From Bacillus_BE sp042263505 (GTDB lineage Bacteria > Bacillota > Bacilli > Bacillales > Cytobacillaceae): a DNA stretch of 64,000 nucleotides. Each line of letters begins with the position of its first letter. Within the stretch, counting starts at the first letter, position 1. The stretch covers positions 51,533-115,532 of the forward strand of contig NZ_JBHKFI010000015.1 of assembly GCF_042263505.1 (NCBI RefSeq), read 5' to 3'. This document shows, piece by piece, positions 1 through 8,704 of the stretch. Made by a program: the position numbers and the translations under genes. Below the pieces are notes generated by a model. That model searched no databases. It was not told the origin of the DNA and saw only the letters and a program-made list of their open reading frames with translations.

Positions 1-924
1 GGTCAAGCTTCCGGCAGCGTTTGTGCCCGCAGAAATATCACAAAGGCCTGGAACTATGAACTGCTCACGCCATAGACGATCATCATTGACTAATTCTTTA
101 GTCCCCAAAATCATGTAAATAGAAGATCCGAATTGAACCATCATTTTTCCAGGTTCCACAACTCCAACACTGATCGCCTCCGCACCAGAGTCATCTGTTC
201 CTGTAATAACAGGTGTACCTTCAGCAAGACCAGTTTCGATAGCAGCCTTAGCAGTTATATAGCCTGCAACATCCATGGCTTCTTTTACATTGGCCAACTG
301 ATCAGGACGGCAAATAGGTGCACAGAGTTCGGGTACAGGCTGCCAGGTTTTCTGATCATACAGAGGATTGAAGCTAGCTAAACCTAAGAATCGGTCAACT
401 ACATATTCACCGGTCAGTTTAGCGGTGATAAAGCTGGAGCCTGTAAGGAATTTATGAGCTTTTGCATATACTTCTGCTTCTTTATTTTTGATCCACAGAA
501 TTTTAGGCATGACATCACTGGAACACAAAGGACGCCCATACCATTTCTTAATTTGCTCTTCACCATACATCTCGGTTAGCTGAGCAATTTCATCGGTGGC
601 ACGAGCATCTACGCCATAGAGAATCGCTTTTCTCAGTGGGTTACAGTTTTCATCAACTGGTAAGCAGTCAGCGCCAAGAGCACTGGCCCCTAAAGCTTTA
701 ATATCTTTCGGGTCTATACCGGATTTTGCAATCAGCGCATGACTAATTGTGCAGAAATCACCCCACCAGTCTTTATCAGCATCATGCTCGAAGTAGTTTG
801 GTTTAGGATTCGTCATAGCATGTTCAGTCACATGTGTAGCAATAATGTCACATTCACTATCAATCAGAACACCTTTACTGGAATTTGTACCAGTGTCAAT
901 GCCCATAAAATATACCTTGCTCAT
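1..924 (-). CDS. FGGY-family carbohydrate kinase (xylulokinase-like), 3' part cut by window edge
   Basis: The frame is open for 308 codons from ATG at 924 to the window edge, so the C-terminal part is missing. The N-terminus MSKVYFMGIDTGTNSSKGVL is the phosphate-1 ATP-binding loop of the FGGY/actin-fold sugar kinases, which transfer phosphate from ATP to a pentulose or related sugar. Near residue 235 the stretch TGTDDSGAEAISVG carries the substrate-binding aspartates of the family. A GGGGA ribosome site lies about 8 nt before the ATG. The neighbouring gene, which lies upstream and is transcribed in the same direction, is a BtpA/SgcQ-family protein, a pairing seen in sugar or sugar-phosphate gene clusters. 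Xylulokinase-like is the closest label; the sugar cannot be told from this fragment. Confidence 0.85.
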   Translation of the reverse strand, partial: MSKVYFMGIDTGTNSSKGVLIDSECDIIATHVTEHAMTNPKPNYFEHDADKDWWGDFCTISHALIAKSGIDPKDIKALGASALGADCLPVDENCNPLRKAILYGVDARATDEIAQLTEMYGEEQIKKWYGRPLCSSDVMPKILWIKNKEAEVYAKAHKFLTGSSFITAKLTGEYVVDRFLGLASFNPLYDQKTWQPVPELCAPICRPDQLANVKEAMDVAGYITAKAAIETGLAEGTPVITGTDDSGAEAISVGVVEPGKMMVQFGSSIYMILGTKELVNDDRLWREQFIVPGLCDISAGTNAAGSLT

Positions 925-1139
925 TGATTTCGTCCCCTTTTCTGAATTTTTCGATTTTCACTTAACACTTAATGAAAACGTATCCAAATGCAGATATAAG
1001 TAGTAAAGAGTTCTACGATGTTAGGTATACCATCGTGCATTGTAATCGTTGACATAAAGATAATTCACAGCATCTTTGACATTGGAAAAAATGTTTTGTA
1101 TAGCTACATCCATACCTTCAGACTAAATCCTACCCAATT

Positions 1140-1170
1140 CTTGTATAGCAGCTTGCTATAATAGCAGGCT
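1140..1170. other. Short perfect stem-loop in the btpA-kinase gap
   Basis: TATAGCA-GCT-TGCTATA forms a 7-bp stem with a 3-nt loop in the 278-nt gap between the BtpA-family gene and the kinase. It lacks a clear T-run. It could be an mRNA-processing hairpin or an operator. The rest of the gap shows no gene. Confidence 0.3.
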
Positions 1171-1202
1171 TACCACATTTGAAATTGATGCTTTATAAAA
1201 AT

Positions 1203-2036
1203 TTATAGAGTTTCACGGAATTTATATACAATGTCCATGAATTCCTTCACACGATTAACTTGTACACGTACATTTTCCAGTTTAGTATTTTCCAATTTAC
1301 CATTTTCTTTGAAATAAGTGCCAACAATGGCAGCATCAGCACTTGTCAATTTTCGTTCGATAGTATTAGGACGACAACCGGTGTTGCACAATACAACAAC
1401 TTCCGGTGCGGCAGCCTTTACACTTTTAATTAATTCATCATCAACATCTTGACCAGCGGCACTGGCGGAGATGCACAAACCATCAGGATGAACTTTGAAA
1501 ATTGTAGATTTTGCTATATCAACCAACGGACGAGTGTCTAAATTGCGGTCAGACTCAGGGTTAATGAAGTACAACATCTTTAAATTATCCAGATGCAGCT
1601 CATTTTTACGACGGATAAGTTTAGAAAAATCATTATTATACAAACCTCCATCACCAACATAAACACCAGAGAAAGTACCACGAACAAATTTGGCATCAAC
1701 AGCAGCTGCTAATTCCAGTGTGGCACGGCCGTCCGAAATACAGTCCACACCAAAAGGAACCCGGATATCAGTTTTCAATTCGCCAATGACACGGGCCATG
1801 GCCGTGGGTGTAACAAAATTCATATTACGTTCATAGGGCAGGCTGAATTCATTGCTGATAATAACCCCATCAACTCCACCGTCTTGTAGAGCTTTTAAAT
1901 CGGAGCGAGCATGTTCTACAACTGTTTCCATACTATCACCGTAGTGAAAGCGGGGATCACCAGGGAGAGGATCTAGATGAAGCATAGAAATAATAGGTTT
2001 TTTCACACCAAACATTTCTTCAGTCCATAACATCAT
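1203..2036 (-). CDS. BtpA/SgcQ family protein (TIM-barrel)
   Basis: 277 aa. The N-terminal motif PIISMLHLDPLPGDPRFHYG and the internal DGVIISNEFSLPY, FGVDCISDGRATLELA and VVVLCNTGCR segments are typical of the BtpA family (COG0434), predicted TIM-barrel proteins named after a cyanobacterial photosystem I assembly factor. In Firmicutes and enterobacteria members (SgcQ) sit in sugar-utilisation clusters, probably as metabolic enzymes of unknown reaction. The start ATG at 2036 follows AAAGGAGA by about 6 nt; a second in-frame ATG comes directly after. It lies upstream of the FGGY kinase with a 278-nt gap, so co-regulation is likely but not certain. The family is clear, the function is not. Confidence 0.85.
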   Translation of the reverse strand: MMLWTEEMFGVKKPIISMLHLDPLPGDPRFHYGDSMETVVEHARSDLKALQDGGVDGVIISNEFSLPYERNMNFVTPTAMARVIGELKTDIRVPFGVDCISDGRATLELAAAVDAKFVRGTFSGVYVGDGGLYNNDFSKLIRRKNELHLDNLKMLYFINPESDRNLDTRPLVDIAKSTIFKVHPDGLCISASAAGQDVDDELIKSVKAAAPEVVVLCNTGCRPNTIERKLTSADAAIVGTYFKENGKLENTKLENVRVQVNRVKEFMDIVYKFRETL

Positions 2037-2153
2037 AATCAGTCTCCTTTAGGCACGATGGCCATATAAGTTTAATCTTTTTTATGCCAAAAAAATATTT
2101 AAAAAAATAGTCACCGCAAAAAGTCACGGCGACATCTTTGTGTCTCTAATATT

Positions 2154-2181
2154 ATTTTAGTATAGATTGATACTATGTCAA
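2154..2181 (-). promoter_or_regulatory. Promoter candidate for the btpA-family gene with an inverted-repeat operator
   Basis: On the minus strand TTGACA (2181-2176) and TAAAAT (2159-2154) are separated by 16 bp, a good vegetative promoter. Between and over the boxes lies TAGTAT-N6-ATACTA (2158-2175), an inverted repeat well placed for a repressor. It precedes the btpA-family start by about 120 nt. The leader also contains GTCACCG/CGGCGAC complementary arms (about 2110-2132). Confidence 0.55.
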
Positions 2182-2265
2182 TAAAATAGACACGGATTTT
2201 ATATTGTGCGTTCGCTTGGTGCCCTTCAAAGATTCAACATTATGTATTCCCTCTAATGGCTTTTC

Positions 2266-2329
2266 TTTAGTTTATTTATAAGATTCATTTGAAATATTTT
2301 GTGGGACAAGGTACCTGTCCCCTTGTCTC
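2266..2329. repeat. Cassette repeat copy R1 (AT-rich arm plus GGGACAAGGTACCTGTCCC-type core)
   Basis: TTTAGTTTATTTATAAGATTC, then a TTGAAATATTTTGTG arm, then the near-palindrome GGGACAAGGTACCTGTCCC (2303-2321) followed by CCTTGTC. It is the best-preserved of five related copies in the toxin array and marks its outer (3') end. Confidence 0.7.
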
Positions 2330-2443
2330 ACCCGTTGCCTCAAAAGGCAATCAGGTGCTTTCTTCCATACTATAAATAAAATTTATCCATTATTAATATC
2401 ACATTTAAATTTCATATATTATCAACTTGTACTCTCTTTGTTT

Positions 2444-2914
2444 CTATTCAAGTATCCTTAAAAATTCAGTAAAGTTATCTGCCACATTATATGTAACAGG
2501 CTCAAACTCACCGGATTCTTCATGAGACCATATACAAACAGAAGGATTATTTTTATCTGTTCTAAAATCTAAGCATACAAAGTCACCCGCAAATACACTA
2601 GCTATTGGCAATACCTCTGCCCCTAATAAGTCCTCGTTATCAGTTAACCTTTCACCTATTTGTGAAAATACAACATCTATGTCATAAATTCCTTTTGGAT
2701 GATTCTCAATATCATCTAATATACACAAAAATCTTTCTATCGCATAACCACGGTTGTTACACTCAAATGTTGCTTTCTCAACCTCTACACCATTATTTTC
2801 TTTTATAAATTCTAAGAAAGTCTCTGGTAATGAAAGTCTCCAAAATTTTTCGTGATTCTTTATTAATTCCTCTGAAGGCAATGGCCTTACTATAGTGTCC
2901 TGTTTTATTTTCAT
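2444..2914 (-). CDS. SMI1/KNR4 (SUKH) family immunity protein, orphan cassette D
   Basis: 156 aa with start at ATG 2914, preceded by AAAGGAG 7 nt upstream; an upstream in-frame extension to 2959 lacks a ribosome site and overlaps the toxin remnant. The sequence has the SUKH pattern: an acidic N-terminal helix, FWRLSLPETFLEFIKENNG, the GDFVCLDFR turn and an IWSHEESGEFEPV core before a C-terminal FTEFLRIL helix. SUKH proteins bind and block nuclease toxins. It is clearly paralogous to the immunity protein at 6293-6763 (same length, GDFVCLDFR and DNEDLLGA blocks in both), and both follow toxin remnants ending in the same WHH nuclease type. It lies 23 nt after the toxin remnant. Intact, so probably still functional. 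Confidence 0.85.
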   Translation of the reverse strand: MKIKQDTIVRPLPSEELIKNHEKFWRLSLPETFLEFIKENNGVEVEKATFECNNRGYAIERFLCILDDIENHPKGIYDIDVVFSQIGERLTDNEDLLGAEVLPIASVFAGDFVCLDFRTDKNNPSVCIWSHEESGEFEPVTYNVADNFTEFLRILE

Positions 2915-2937
2915 ATTTCTTCTCCTTTCATTACAAG

Positions 2938-4361
2938 CTATCTCGGAGCATCTGCCCACATTCCAATAGATCTGCCACCATTATGAATAGTTATATTGTG
3001 TATTCCAAAAGGTATTAACTCCATTTTACCTGGTACTTCAGTATGGTGCCATGTCATACCTTCTGGTCTTCCACCAATTACGTTATCTAGCCATTCAAAT
3101 TGTGCCTCGTCAGACTTTAACCAGAGACTTTCTGGTAAATCTTTAGTCTCCACGACAAGTCCAGCACTCTTGAAATCTGCAAAACCGTACCTCATTCCAT
3201 CTGCTTTTATAACATTTACATTGGGAATCAGGCCATCTGCAATTGCTTTTTCCTTTATCAATTTTCGCTGGCGGGCAGTTAAATACTCTCCACCATGAAA
3301 TGACTTATTCCATGACCAAGTTTTGTTTGTTTGAATTTTTTCACTGTATAGTCGAGCAAAATCATCAACAACATCATCAAAATTTTTGGTACCATCAATA
3401 AACTCATCAATGTTTTTTAAGTTTACATTACCCGTACCCTTATTCCCAACATTCACCCCATCCATCTCACCCAACATTCTCCGCACCTTATCCCCAAACA
3501 CATGAGTTTTCTCAGGTTCCAATTGGATAGGTACGCCTTCTGGAGTGAGGGCAGCACGTTCTGTAAATAGGTTAATCTTTTTCGCAAAAGTGACCGTACT
3601 ATCAGCCAAATCTGCTAATTCTATTGTATCTTTTATGACCTTATTTTTCACTACCGAACCAGCGTTTCTTAAGCGGCTTGCTGTGAGTTTTCCGGCTTCT
3701 TTGACTAGGTCATCGACATGTACGATTCCTCGTTGAATCGAGGTTTTCACTCCGGTTTTCATTCCAAACAGCGCAGCATTTTTGCCGAGATTAAGGGTAC
3801 GGGTAGCGCTGCTGAATTTCGCAACCCCACTTACACCGGGGACAATATCTAGCGGGCTTAACAAGCCGCGCACCCAGCGCTCCGATGTGCCGAGTTCTCG
3901 ACCTGAGATCCAGTCCTTTCCGGGGTTATTGCTGATTTTAATTCGAGGGAGCCATAGACCGCTCCTAACGCCATTCCTGCTGGAGGACACACAAGTGAAA
4001 CGCCAACAATCACCACTAAAGCCGCGATTTGACCCCATAATTCTTTATTTTCTTGGGAATCTTTGATGGATTCATATTCAAAGGCTCTGGAATTCAGGAT
4101 GGCTAGTTGGTACTCTTTTTGGGAGAAGTCTTGATCTGGGTGTAATTTCTTCACCGCTTCGTATTCCAGCTTCATTCGTTCACCGTAGTAATTATCGCCG
4201 CTGAACAAATCCTCTAGACTTATTTTCGTTTTGGGAACTTCTAATTTTTGTTGGGTACCGCCGTCATAGATGGTTTGAATTTCCTTGGCCCCGATCCAAT
4301 TGGTGGTCGTGTAGTTGGTAATATTGATATTCCGGATTGTCTCGACAAAGGCATCCATGTT
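2938..4361 (-). pseudogene. Orphan EsaD-like T7SS nuclease toxin, 5'-truncated and frameshifted (cassette D)
   Basis: Aligned by eye with the intact toxin at 8701-10551, this copy begins at the equivalent of about residue 116 (MDAFVETI) and lacks the N-terminal targeting part. It keeps the hydrophobic segment, the pre-toxin block GKDWISGRELGTSERW and the long helical linker, then diverges after VNVG to its own C-terminal domain. At 3922-3925 it reads CGGGG where the intact gene has CGG, a 2-bp insertion that breaks the frame and splits it into two overlapping open frames. A further 5-codon deletion (SAIKDGANVV region) is in frame. The C-terminus contains GMTWHHTEVPGKMELIPFG and HNGG, the core of HNH/Endo VII nucleases with a WHH motif. 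The immunity gene follows directly. Not expected to be secreted as it stands; it could donate its C-terminus by recombination. Confidence 0.8.
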
Positions 4362-4393
4362 TTTTCAATACTTACTGTACACAATCGTTTGTC

Positions 4394-4433
4394 AAAAAAT
4401 AAGCCATGTGGAATTTCTTCTCTCCACATGGCT
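4394..4433 (-). terminator. Intrinsic terminator after cassette C immunity gene
   Basis: Perfect 12-bp stem AAGCCATGTGGA / TCCACATGGCTT with a 9-nt loop; on the minus strand it is followed by TTATTTTTT. Related hairpins occur at 6017-6050 and 8102-8136, always between an immunity gene with its repeat and the next toxin remnant. Confidence 0.8.
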
Positions 4434-4439
4434 TTCTTT

Positions 4440-4502
4440 TGTCTATTAATAAAATTCATTTGAATTATTTTTGTGGAACAAAGTATCCGTCCCCTTCGTC
4501 CC
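4440..4502. repeat. Cassette repeat copy R2
   Basis: Same layout as R1: GTCTATTAATAAAATTCATT, a TGAATTATTTTTGTGG arm, then a degenerate core (AACAAAGTATCCGTCCCC) ending in TCGTCCC. It sits between the immunity stop at 4505 and the terminator hairpin. Confidence 0.65.
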
Positions 4503-4504
4503 TT

Positions 4505-4972
4505 TTAAATTGCAACATCCTGATAACCTACTTCAATTACTTTTTCATTTAATAGACGAATCCCTAGTCCATTTTCTATATCCCATGTACAATTAAATGT
4601 AATTCCAATATCTCGCCCTTCAAAAATATCCGCATATGGAACAACAATTCCATCTAAAGTTATCATTTCTAGTATTTGATCAGTTGTTTCAACTAATGGG
4701 TAATTTTCATTTAATCCAATATCATAACCTAGTTCATGTCGCTTATGTTTATAATAATCTAGTATTGATTGCAATAAACTTGGTTGTAAGTCCTCCCAAT
4801 TTTGCATTAATGATTGATATGCCGTATACTGTCCTTCATCAAACTTGCCATCTTCTTCACCATCTATCATCAAAGCTATCTCAGTTTCTTTTCCAAAAAA
4901 ATGAATAGTGGTATCCATAGCCCAACCATAGTCATACTCAAGTTTACCAAAAATTGGGTCGCTTATAGTCAT
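4505..4972 (-). CDS. Predicted immunity protein of orphan cassette C (DUF6985-like)
   Basis: 155 aa. It starts at ATG 4972, overlapping the toxin stop by 4 nt (ATGA), the tight coupling expected of a toxin/immunity pair. The N-terminus DPIFGKLEYDYGWAMDTTIHFFGKE resembles the DUF6985 immunity-like family; it is unlike the SUKH proteins of the other three cassettes, matching the different toxin C-terminus upstream. No signal peptide or membrane segment is visible, so it should be cytoplasmic. The family label is from memory and needs a profile search; the immunity role rests on position. Confidence 0.65.
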   Translation of the reverse strand: MTISDPIFGKLEYDYGWAMDTTIHFFGKETEIALMIDGEEDGKFDEGQYTAYQSLMQNWEDLQPSLLQSILDYYKHKRHELGYDIGLNENYPLVETTDQILEMITLDGIVVPYADIFEGRDIGITFNCTWDIENGLGIRLLNEKVIEVGYQDVAI

Positions 4973-5984
4973 TTTAAAATCTCCTCTTTTTGTTTATTAG
5001 CAAATCCTCTAGGTTTAAAAGCTCCTGCGTTTATCTCTCCTACACCGCCCAGATGTCCGAATTCACTATTTATTTTTGTTGGCACGAGTTGCATTGTTTT
5101 AACATCATTTAATTCATGCCATGTTAATTTGTTTATTTCTCGATATTTCTTTATATCTCTTGCACTGATTGTACCAGACTCCATTCCAAATTGGCTTGCT
5201 AATTCAGGTGAATTATTAAGTTGATCAGCTAATTTTAGGTCTGATTGAACAAAATTAGCTCGTCTGGCTTTCCCTCCATAAGTTCCCGTTCCTCCAAGCA
5301 TATAGTTGATTTCAACTTGTGCTTTTGCTGTCGGTGAAAAATCAGGAACAGCATTTTTATATTGGATGCCATCAATCCCAACTTCATCTAAAATTTGTTT
5401 TAATTGATGGTCTGGAGGCTGCTTTAGTATGCATTTAGATTCACCCCTAATTCCCTCATATTCAACCTTTGGATTCTCTAATGCAGGTGTCTGATTAAAC
5501 CTTGCTTCATACGAACTAGCAAATTCAGTTTGTCTAAAGGCAGGTGGAACTTCAACATCTATATTACCCGTACCCTTAGTCCCAACATTCACCCCATCCA
5601 TCTCACCCAACATTCTCCGCGCCTTATCCCCAAACACATGAGTTTTCTCAGGTTCCAATTGGATAGGTATGCCTTCTGGAGTGAGGGCAGCACGTTCTGT
5701 AAATGGGTTAATCTTTTTCGAGAAAGTGACCGTACTATCAGCCAAATCTGCTAATTCTATTGTATCTTTTATGACCTTATTTTTCACTACATTAGCGCCA
5801 TCTTTGATTGCGGAACCAGCGTTTCTTAAGCGGCTTGCTGTGAGTTTTCCGGTTTCTTTGACTAGGTCATCGACATGTACGATTCCTCGTTAAATCGTGG
5901 CTTTCACTCCGGTTTTCATTCCGAACAGTGCGGCATTTTTGATATTCCAGATTGTCTCGACAAAGGCATCCATGTCTTTTCAAT
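4969..5984 (-). pseudogene. Orphan EsaD-like T7SS nuclease toxin, internally deleted with nonsense codon (cassette C)
   Basis: Homology to the intact toxin starts at MDAFVE (5984) but after about 40 bp jumps across roughly 550 bp to the KNAALFG region, so the hydrophobic segment and pre-toxin block are gone. At 5890-5892 a CAA glutamine codon has become TAA. Downstream, a 272-codon open frame begins at 5787 and runs through the linker (FTERAALTPEG, HVFGDKARRMLGEMDGVNVG) into a distinct C-terminal domain with the segment NKLTWHELNDVKTMQLVPTK and FGHLGGVG. That is the HNH/colicin-DNase-like pattern with WHE instead of WHH. The toxin domain itself looks intact and is coupled to its immunity gene by an ATGA overlap. 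It may be silent or read from an internal start. Confidence 0.8.
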
Positions 5985-6016
5985 ACTTACTGTACAAAAT
6001 CGTTTGTCAAAAAAAG

Positions 6017-6050
6017 AAGCCTTGCGGAATTTCTTCTCTCCACATGGCTT
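6017..6050 (-). terminator. Degenerate cassette hairpin
   Basis: AAGCC-TTGC-GGA / TCC-ACAT-GGCTT: the outer and inner pairs of the cassette terminator remain but the middle four pairs are lost. An A-run at 6008-6015 gives minus-strand U residues. Sequence clearly homologous to 4394-4433. Confidence 0.55.
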
Positions 6051-6052
6051 TA

Positions 6053-6119
6053 CTTTAGTCTATTTATTTATTCATTTAAAATATTTTGTGGGACACGGTT
6101 TACCTGTCCCCATGTCCCT
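6053..6119. repeat. Cassette repeat copy R3a
   Basis: TTTAGTCTATTTATTTATTC, a TTTAAAATATTTTGTG arm and the core GGGACACGGTTTACCTGTCC followed by CCATGTCCC. It is followed immediately by R3b, so this position holds a tandem pair. Confidence 0.65.
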
Positions 6120-6123
6120 TTTT

Positions 6124-6184
6124 TGTCTATTAATAAAATTCATTTGAATTATTTTTGTAGAACAAGGTACCTACCCCTTCATCC
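6124..6184. repeat. Cassette repeat copy R3b
   Basis: TGTCTATTAATAAAATTCAT then TTGAATTATTTTTGTAG and AACAAGGTACCTACCCC. It is closer to R2 than to R3a in its left arm, suggesting that a unit boundary moved by recombination. Confidence 0.6.
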
Positions 6185-6292
6185 ATCAAGAATAAATCCT
6201 CTTTAAATAATTTACATTTTTTGGTATACCAAGATACCTCGTCTCCGAACTATATTTAATTTTAGATTGTATTACACTCTCAAAACTTCTTA

Positions 6293-6763
6293 TCATTCAA
6301 CCATAGCTATAAAATCACTAAATGTATCAGTTACAAAATATGTCACTGGTTCTAACTCGGCCGACTCCTCATGATTCCAAACAACAACGTTGGGATTTTT
6401 TTTATCTTTTCTAAAATCCAAACATACAAAATCACCAGCAAACAAAACAGCAATAGGCAAGATATCTGCACCTAGTAAATCTTCATTATCAGTAAGCCTG
6501 TCTTCAAGTTGAGTCAATGTTACATTTATATCATACATCCCTAGTTCATTATCTCTAGGAGTTTTTAAAAAACATAAAAAACGGTCTATTGCATATTCAT
6601 GATTATTGCATTTAAAAACTCCATCCACTGGTCTTCCTCCATTATTTTCTTTCATAAAATCAACAAAATCTTTTGGAAGTTTTACTCTCCAAATTTTCTC
6701 TTTTCTTTCAAATAGTTCATCGATTGGTAACGGAAATATTATAGTTTCCTTATCTATCTTCAT
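6293..6763 (-). CDS. SMI1/KNR4 (SUKH) family immunity protein, orphan cassette B
   Basis: 156 aa, ATG at 6763 with GGGGGA about 6 nt upstream. SUKH features: KIWRVKLPKDFVDFMKENNG, the DNEDLLGADILPIA block, GDFVCLDFRKDKKNP and a C-terminal TFSDFIAMVE helix. It is the closest relative in the window of the cassette D immunity protein, and the two upstream nuclease C-termini are likewise close relatives. It follows its toxin remnant by 37 nt. Intact reading frame; probably gives protection against a WHH-type nuclease. Confidence 0.85.
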   Translation of the reverse strand: MKIDKETIIFPLPIDELFERKEKIWRVKLPKDFVDFMKENNGGRPVDGVFKCNNHEYAIDRFLCFLKTPRDNELGMYDINVTLTQLEDRLTDNEDLLGADILPIAVLFAGDFVCLDFRKDKKNPNVVVWNHEESAELEPVTYFVTDTFSDFIAMVE

Positions 6764-6800
6764 ATAAAATCCCCCTCGTATAATAAATCAAGTAAGTAAT

Positions 6801-8003
6801 CTATCTAGGTGCATCTGCCCACATACCTGTTGTTCTACCTCCATTATGAGGAGTAATTTGATGAATTCCATATGGAACTAATTCCATCTTTCCGGGTGTT
6901 TCTGTGTGATGCCAAGTCATACCCTCACGGTATCCACCAATTTGTTCATCAAGCCATTTAAACTGTTCCCTATCCGATAATTTCCAAAACTCTTCTGGTA
7001 AAAAAATAATTTCCTCTACTACACCAGCTCCAGAAAAATCTGCAAATCCATATCTCAATCCTTCCACTTTATTTATTATAATTCTAGGAATATATCCGTT
7101 TAAAACAGCTTGCTCTTTAATAAGACGCTTTTGCTTTAATGTTAGATTTTCTGCGCCTAATATATCCTCTCCCCAAGACCAAAATTCATTTGAATTTATT
7201 TTTTCAGCATATAATTTAGCATAATCATCTAAGACATGTTCAAAATTCTTAGTTCCACTAATAAATTCAACTATATTTTTTAAGTTAGACTCATTGACTC
7301 CCTTACTTCCATTACCCGTACCCTTAGCCCCAACACTCACCCCATCCTTCTCAATCTTCCAAAAACTCCGCGCCTTATCCCAAACACATGATTATTCTTA
7401 GGTTCCATTCGGATGGATACGCCTTCTGGAGTGACTGCTGCACCTTCTGTTAAGGAGGTAATCTTTTCACGAAAGTGACCGCACTATCAGTCAAATCTGC
7501 TAATTCTATTGTATCTTTTATGAACTTATTCTTCACGACCGATCCAGCGTTTCTTAAGCGGCTTGCTGTGAGTTTCTCGGCTTCTTTGACCAGATCATCG
7601 ACATGCACGATTCCTCGTTGTATAGTGGTTTTTACTCCCGTTTTCATTCCAAACAGTGCGTCATTTTTGCCGAGATTAAGGGTACGGGTGGCGCTGCTGA
7701 ATTTCGCAACCGCACTTACTCCAGGGACAATATCTAGCGGGCTTAACAAGCCGCGCATCCAGCGTTCCGATGTGCCGAGTTCTCGACTTGAGATCCAGTC
7801 CTTTCCGGTTATTGCTGATTTCAATTCAAGGGAGCCATTCCTGCTGAAGGACACACAAGTGAAACACCAACAATCACTGCTAAAGCCTTAATTTGACCCC
7901 AGAATTCTTTATTTTCCAGTGAATCTTTGATGGATTTATATTCAAAGGCTCTGGAATTCAGGTCGGCTAGTTGGTACTCCTTTTGGGAAAAATCTTGATC
8001 TGG
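6801..8003 (-). pseudogene. Orphan EsaD-like T7SS nuclease toxin, truncated with several frameshifts (cassette B)
   Basis: The most decayed of the three orphans. Homology to the intact toxin begins at the DQDFSQKEYQLA segment (about 8003) and runs in three different frames (8003-7821, 7854-7450, 7340-6801). Visible lesions against the intact gene are a 19-bp deletion between GCCAT repeats near 7834, a lost C in a CCCC run near 7380 and a lost base near 7465. The C-terminal 179 codons (from 7340) are open and end GMTWHHTETPGKMELVPYG ... HNGGRTTGMWADAPR, a WHH-type HNH nuclease close to that of cassette D. A SUKH immunity gene follows 37 nt later. Confidence 0.8.
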
Positions 8004-8101
8004 TATTTGTCGTATCACTCTTAAGATTAATTCCTAATTCCCCTGAATAAGGCAACCATATCTTGATCAATACCCACTGTACATAATTAATTTTCAAAAA
8101 A

Positions 8102-8136
8102 AAGCCATGTGAAAATTCTTTTTTCCTCATGGCTTT
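8102..8136 (-). terminator. Cassette hairpin after cassette A immunity gene
   Basis: AAGCCATG / CATGGCTT arms with an A-run (8094-8101) giving U residues on the minus-strand transcript. The inner stem is weaker than at 4394-4433. It would end the main ess transcript after the intact toxin/immunity pair. Confidence 0.6.
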
Positions 8137-8139
8137 ACT

Positions 8140-8200
8140 TTAGTCTACTTATAATATTTATTTGTAATATTTTGTAGAACAAGGTGCCTAATCTCTTTAT
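8140..8200. repeat. Cassette repeat copy R4 (degenerate)
   Basis: TTAGTCTACTTATAATATTT then a TTTGTAATATTTTGTAG arm and AACAAGGTGCCTAATC. The palindromic core is eroded, but position and left arm match the other copies. Confidence 0.55.
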
Positions 8201-8212
8201 GATTATCTGAAC

Positions 8213-8704
8213 TTAATCGTGTAACTTATCTAGAAATTCGGCAAATGTTGCTGCAATATAAAATATATTTTCTCTAGCACGTTCTTCAGCTTGCTCTTCA
8301 GTTAATCCTTCTTCCCTTATTAACATTTCCTTTTCTCCTGCATTCTCATGTTCCCAGAAAACTACAATAGGGTTATTTTCATGATTTTTATAGTCAAAAC
8401 ATATTAGGTTGCCTGCTGGATCATCTGCAATAGGAAAGACATACTTTGGTAATGTATCTATATAAATTTCATAGTTTTTAACAATATTTTCACTACTGTC
8501 TTCATTAAAACTGAATAATGTACCAAAGCAACGTTCTTTTTCCCCAACATTAAATTCTTCAGGAAATACACTTGCACCACCGTTTATTTTTACACAATCA
8601 ATATAATCTGTAGGTAAATGGAACCCAAATTGTAATCCAATTTCTTTTATTTCATCTTCTGATACTTTTGAATCAGCATATTCCCATTCTAGATCTTTTC
8701 TCAT
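8213..8704 (-). CDS. SMI1/KNR4 (SUKH) family immunity protein of the intact toxin
   Basis: 163 aa. The ATG at 8704 overlaps the toxin stop (ATGA), so translation is coupled. The sequence shows the SUKH fold pattern: IKEIGLQFGFHLPTDYIDCVKINGG, a YVFPIADDPAGNLICFDYK turn, PIVVFWEHENAGEKE and a C-terminal FAEFLDKLH helix. It is only distantly similar to the cassette B and D proteins, in line with the different nuclease domain upstream. Expected to bind and neutralise the C-terminal WHH nuclease in the producer's cytoplasm. Confidence 0.88.
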   Translation of the reverse strand: MRKDLEWEYADSKVSEDEIKEIGLQFGFHLPTDYIDCVKINGGASVFPEEFNVGEKERCFGTLFSFNEDSSENIVKNYEIYIDTLPKYVFPIADDPAGNLICFDYKNHENNPIVVFWEHENAGEKEMLIREEGLTEEQAEERARENIFYIAATFAEFLDKLHD

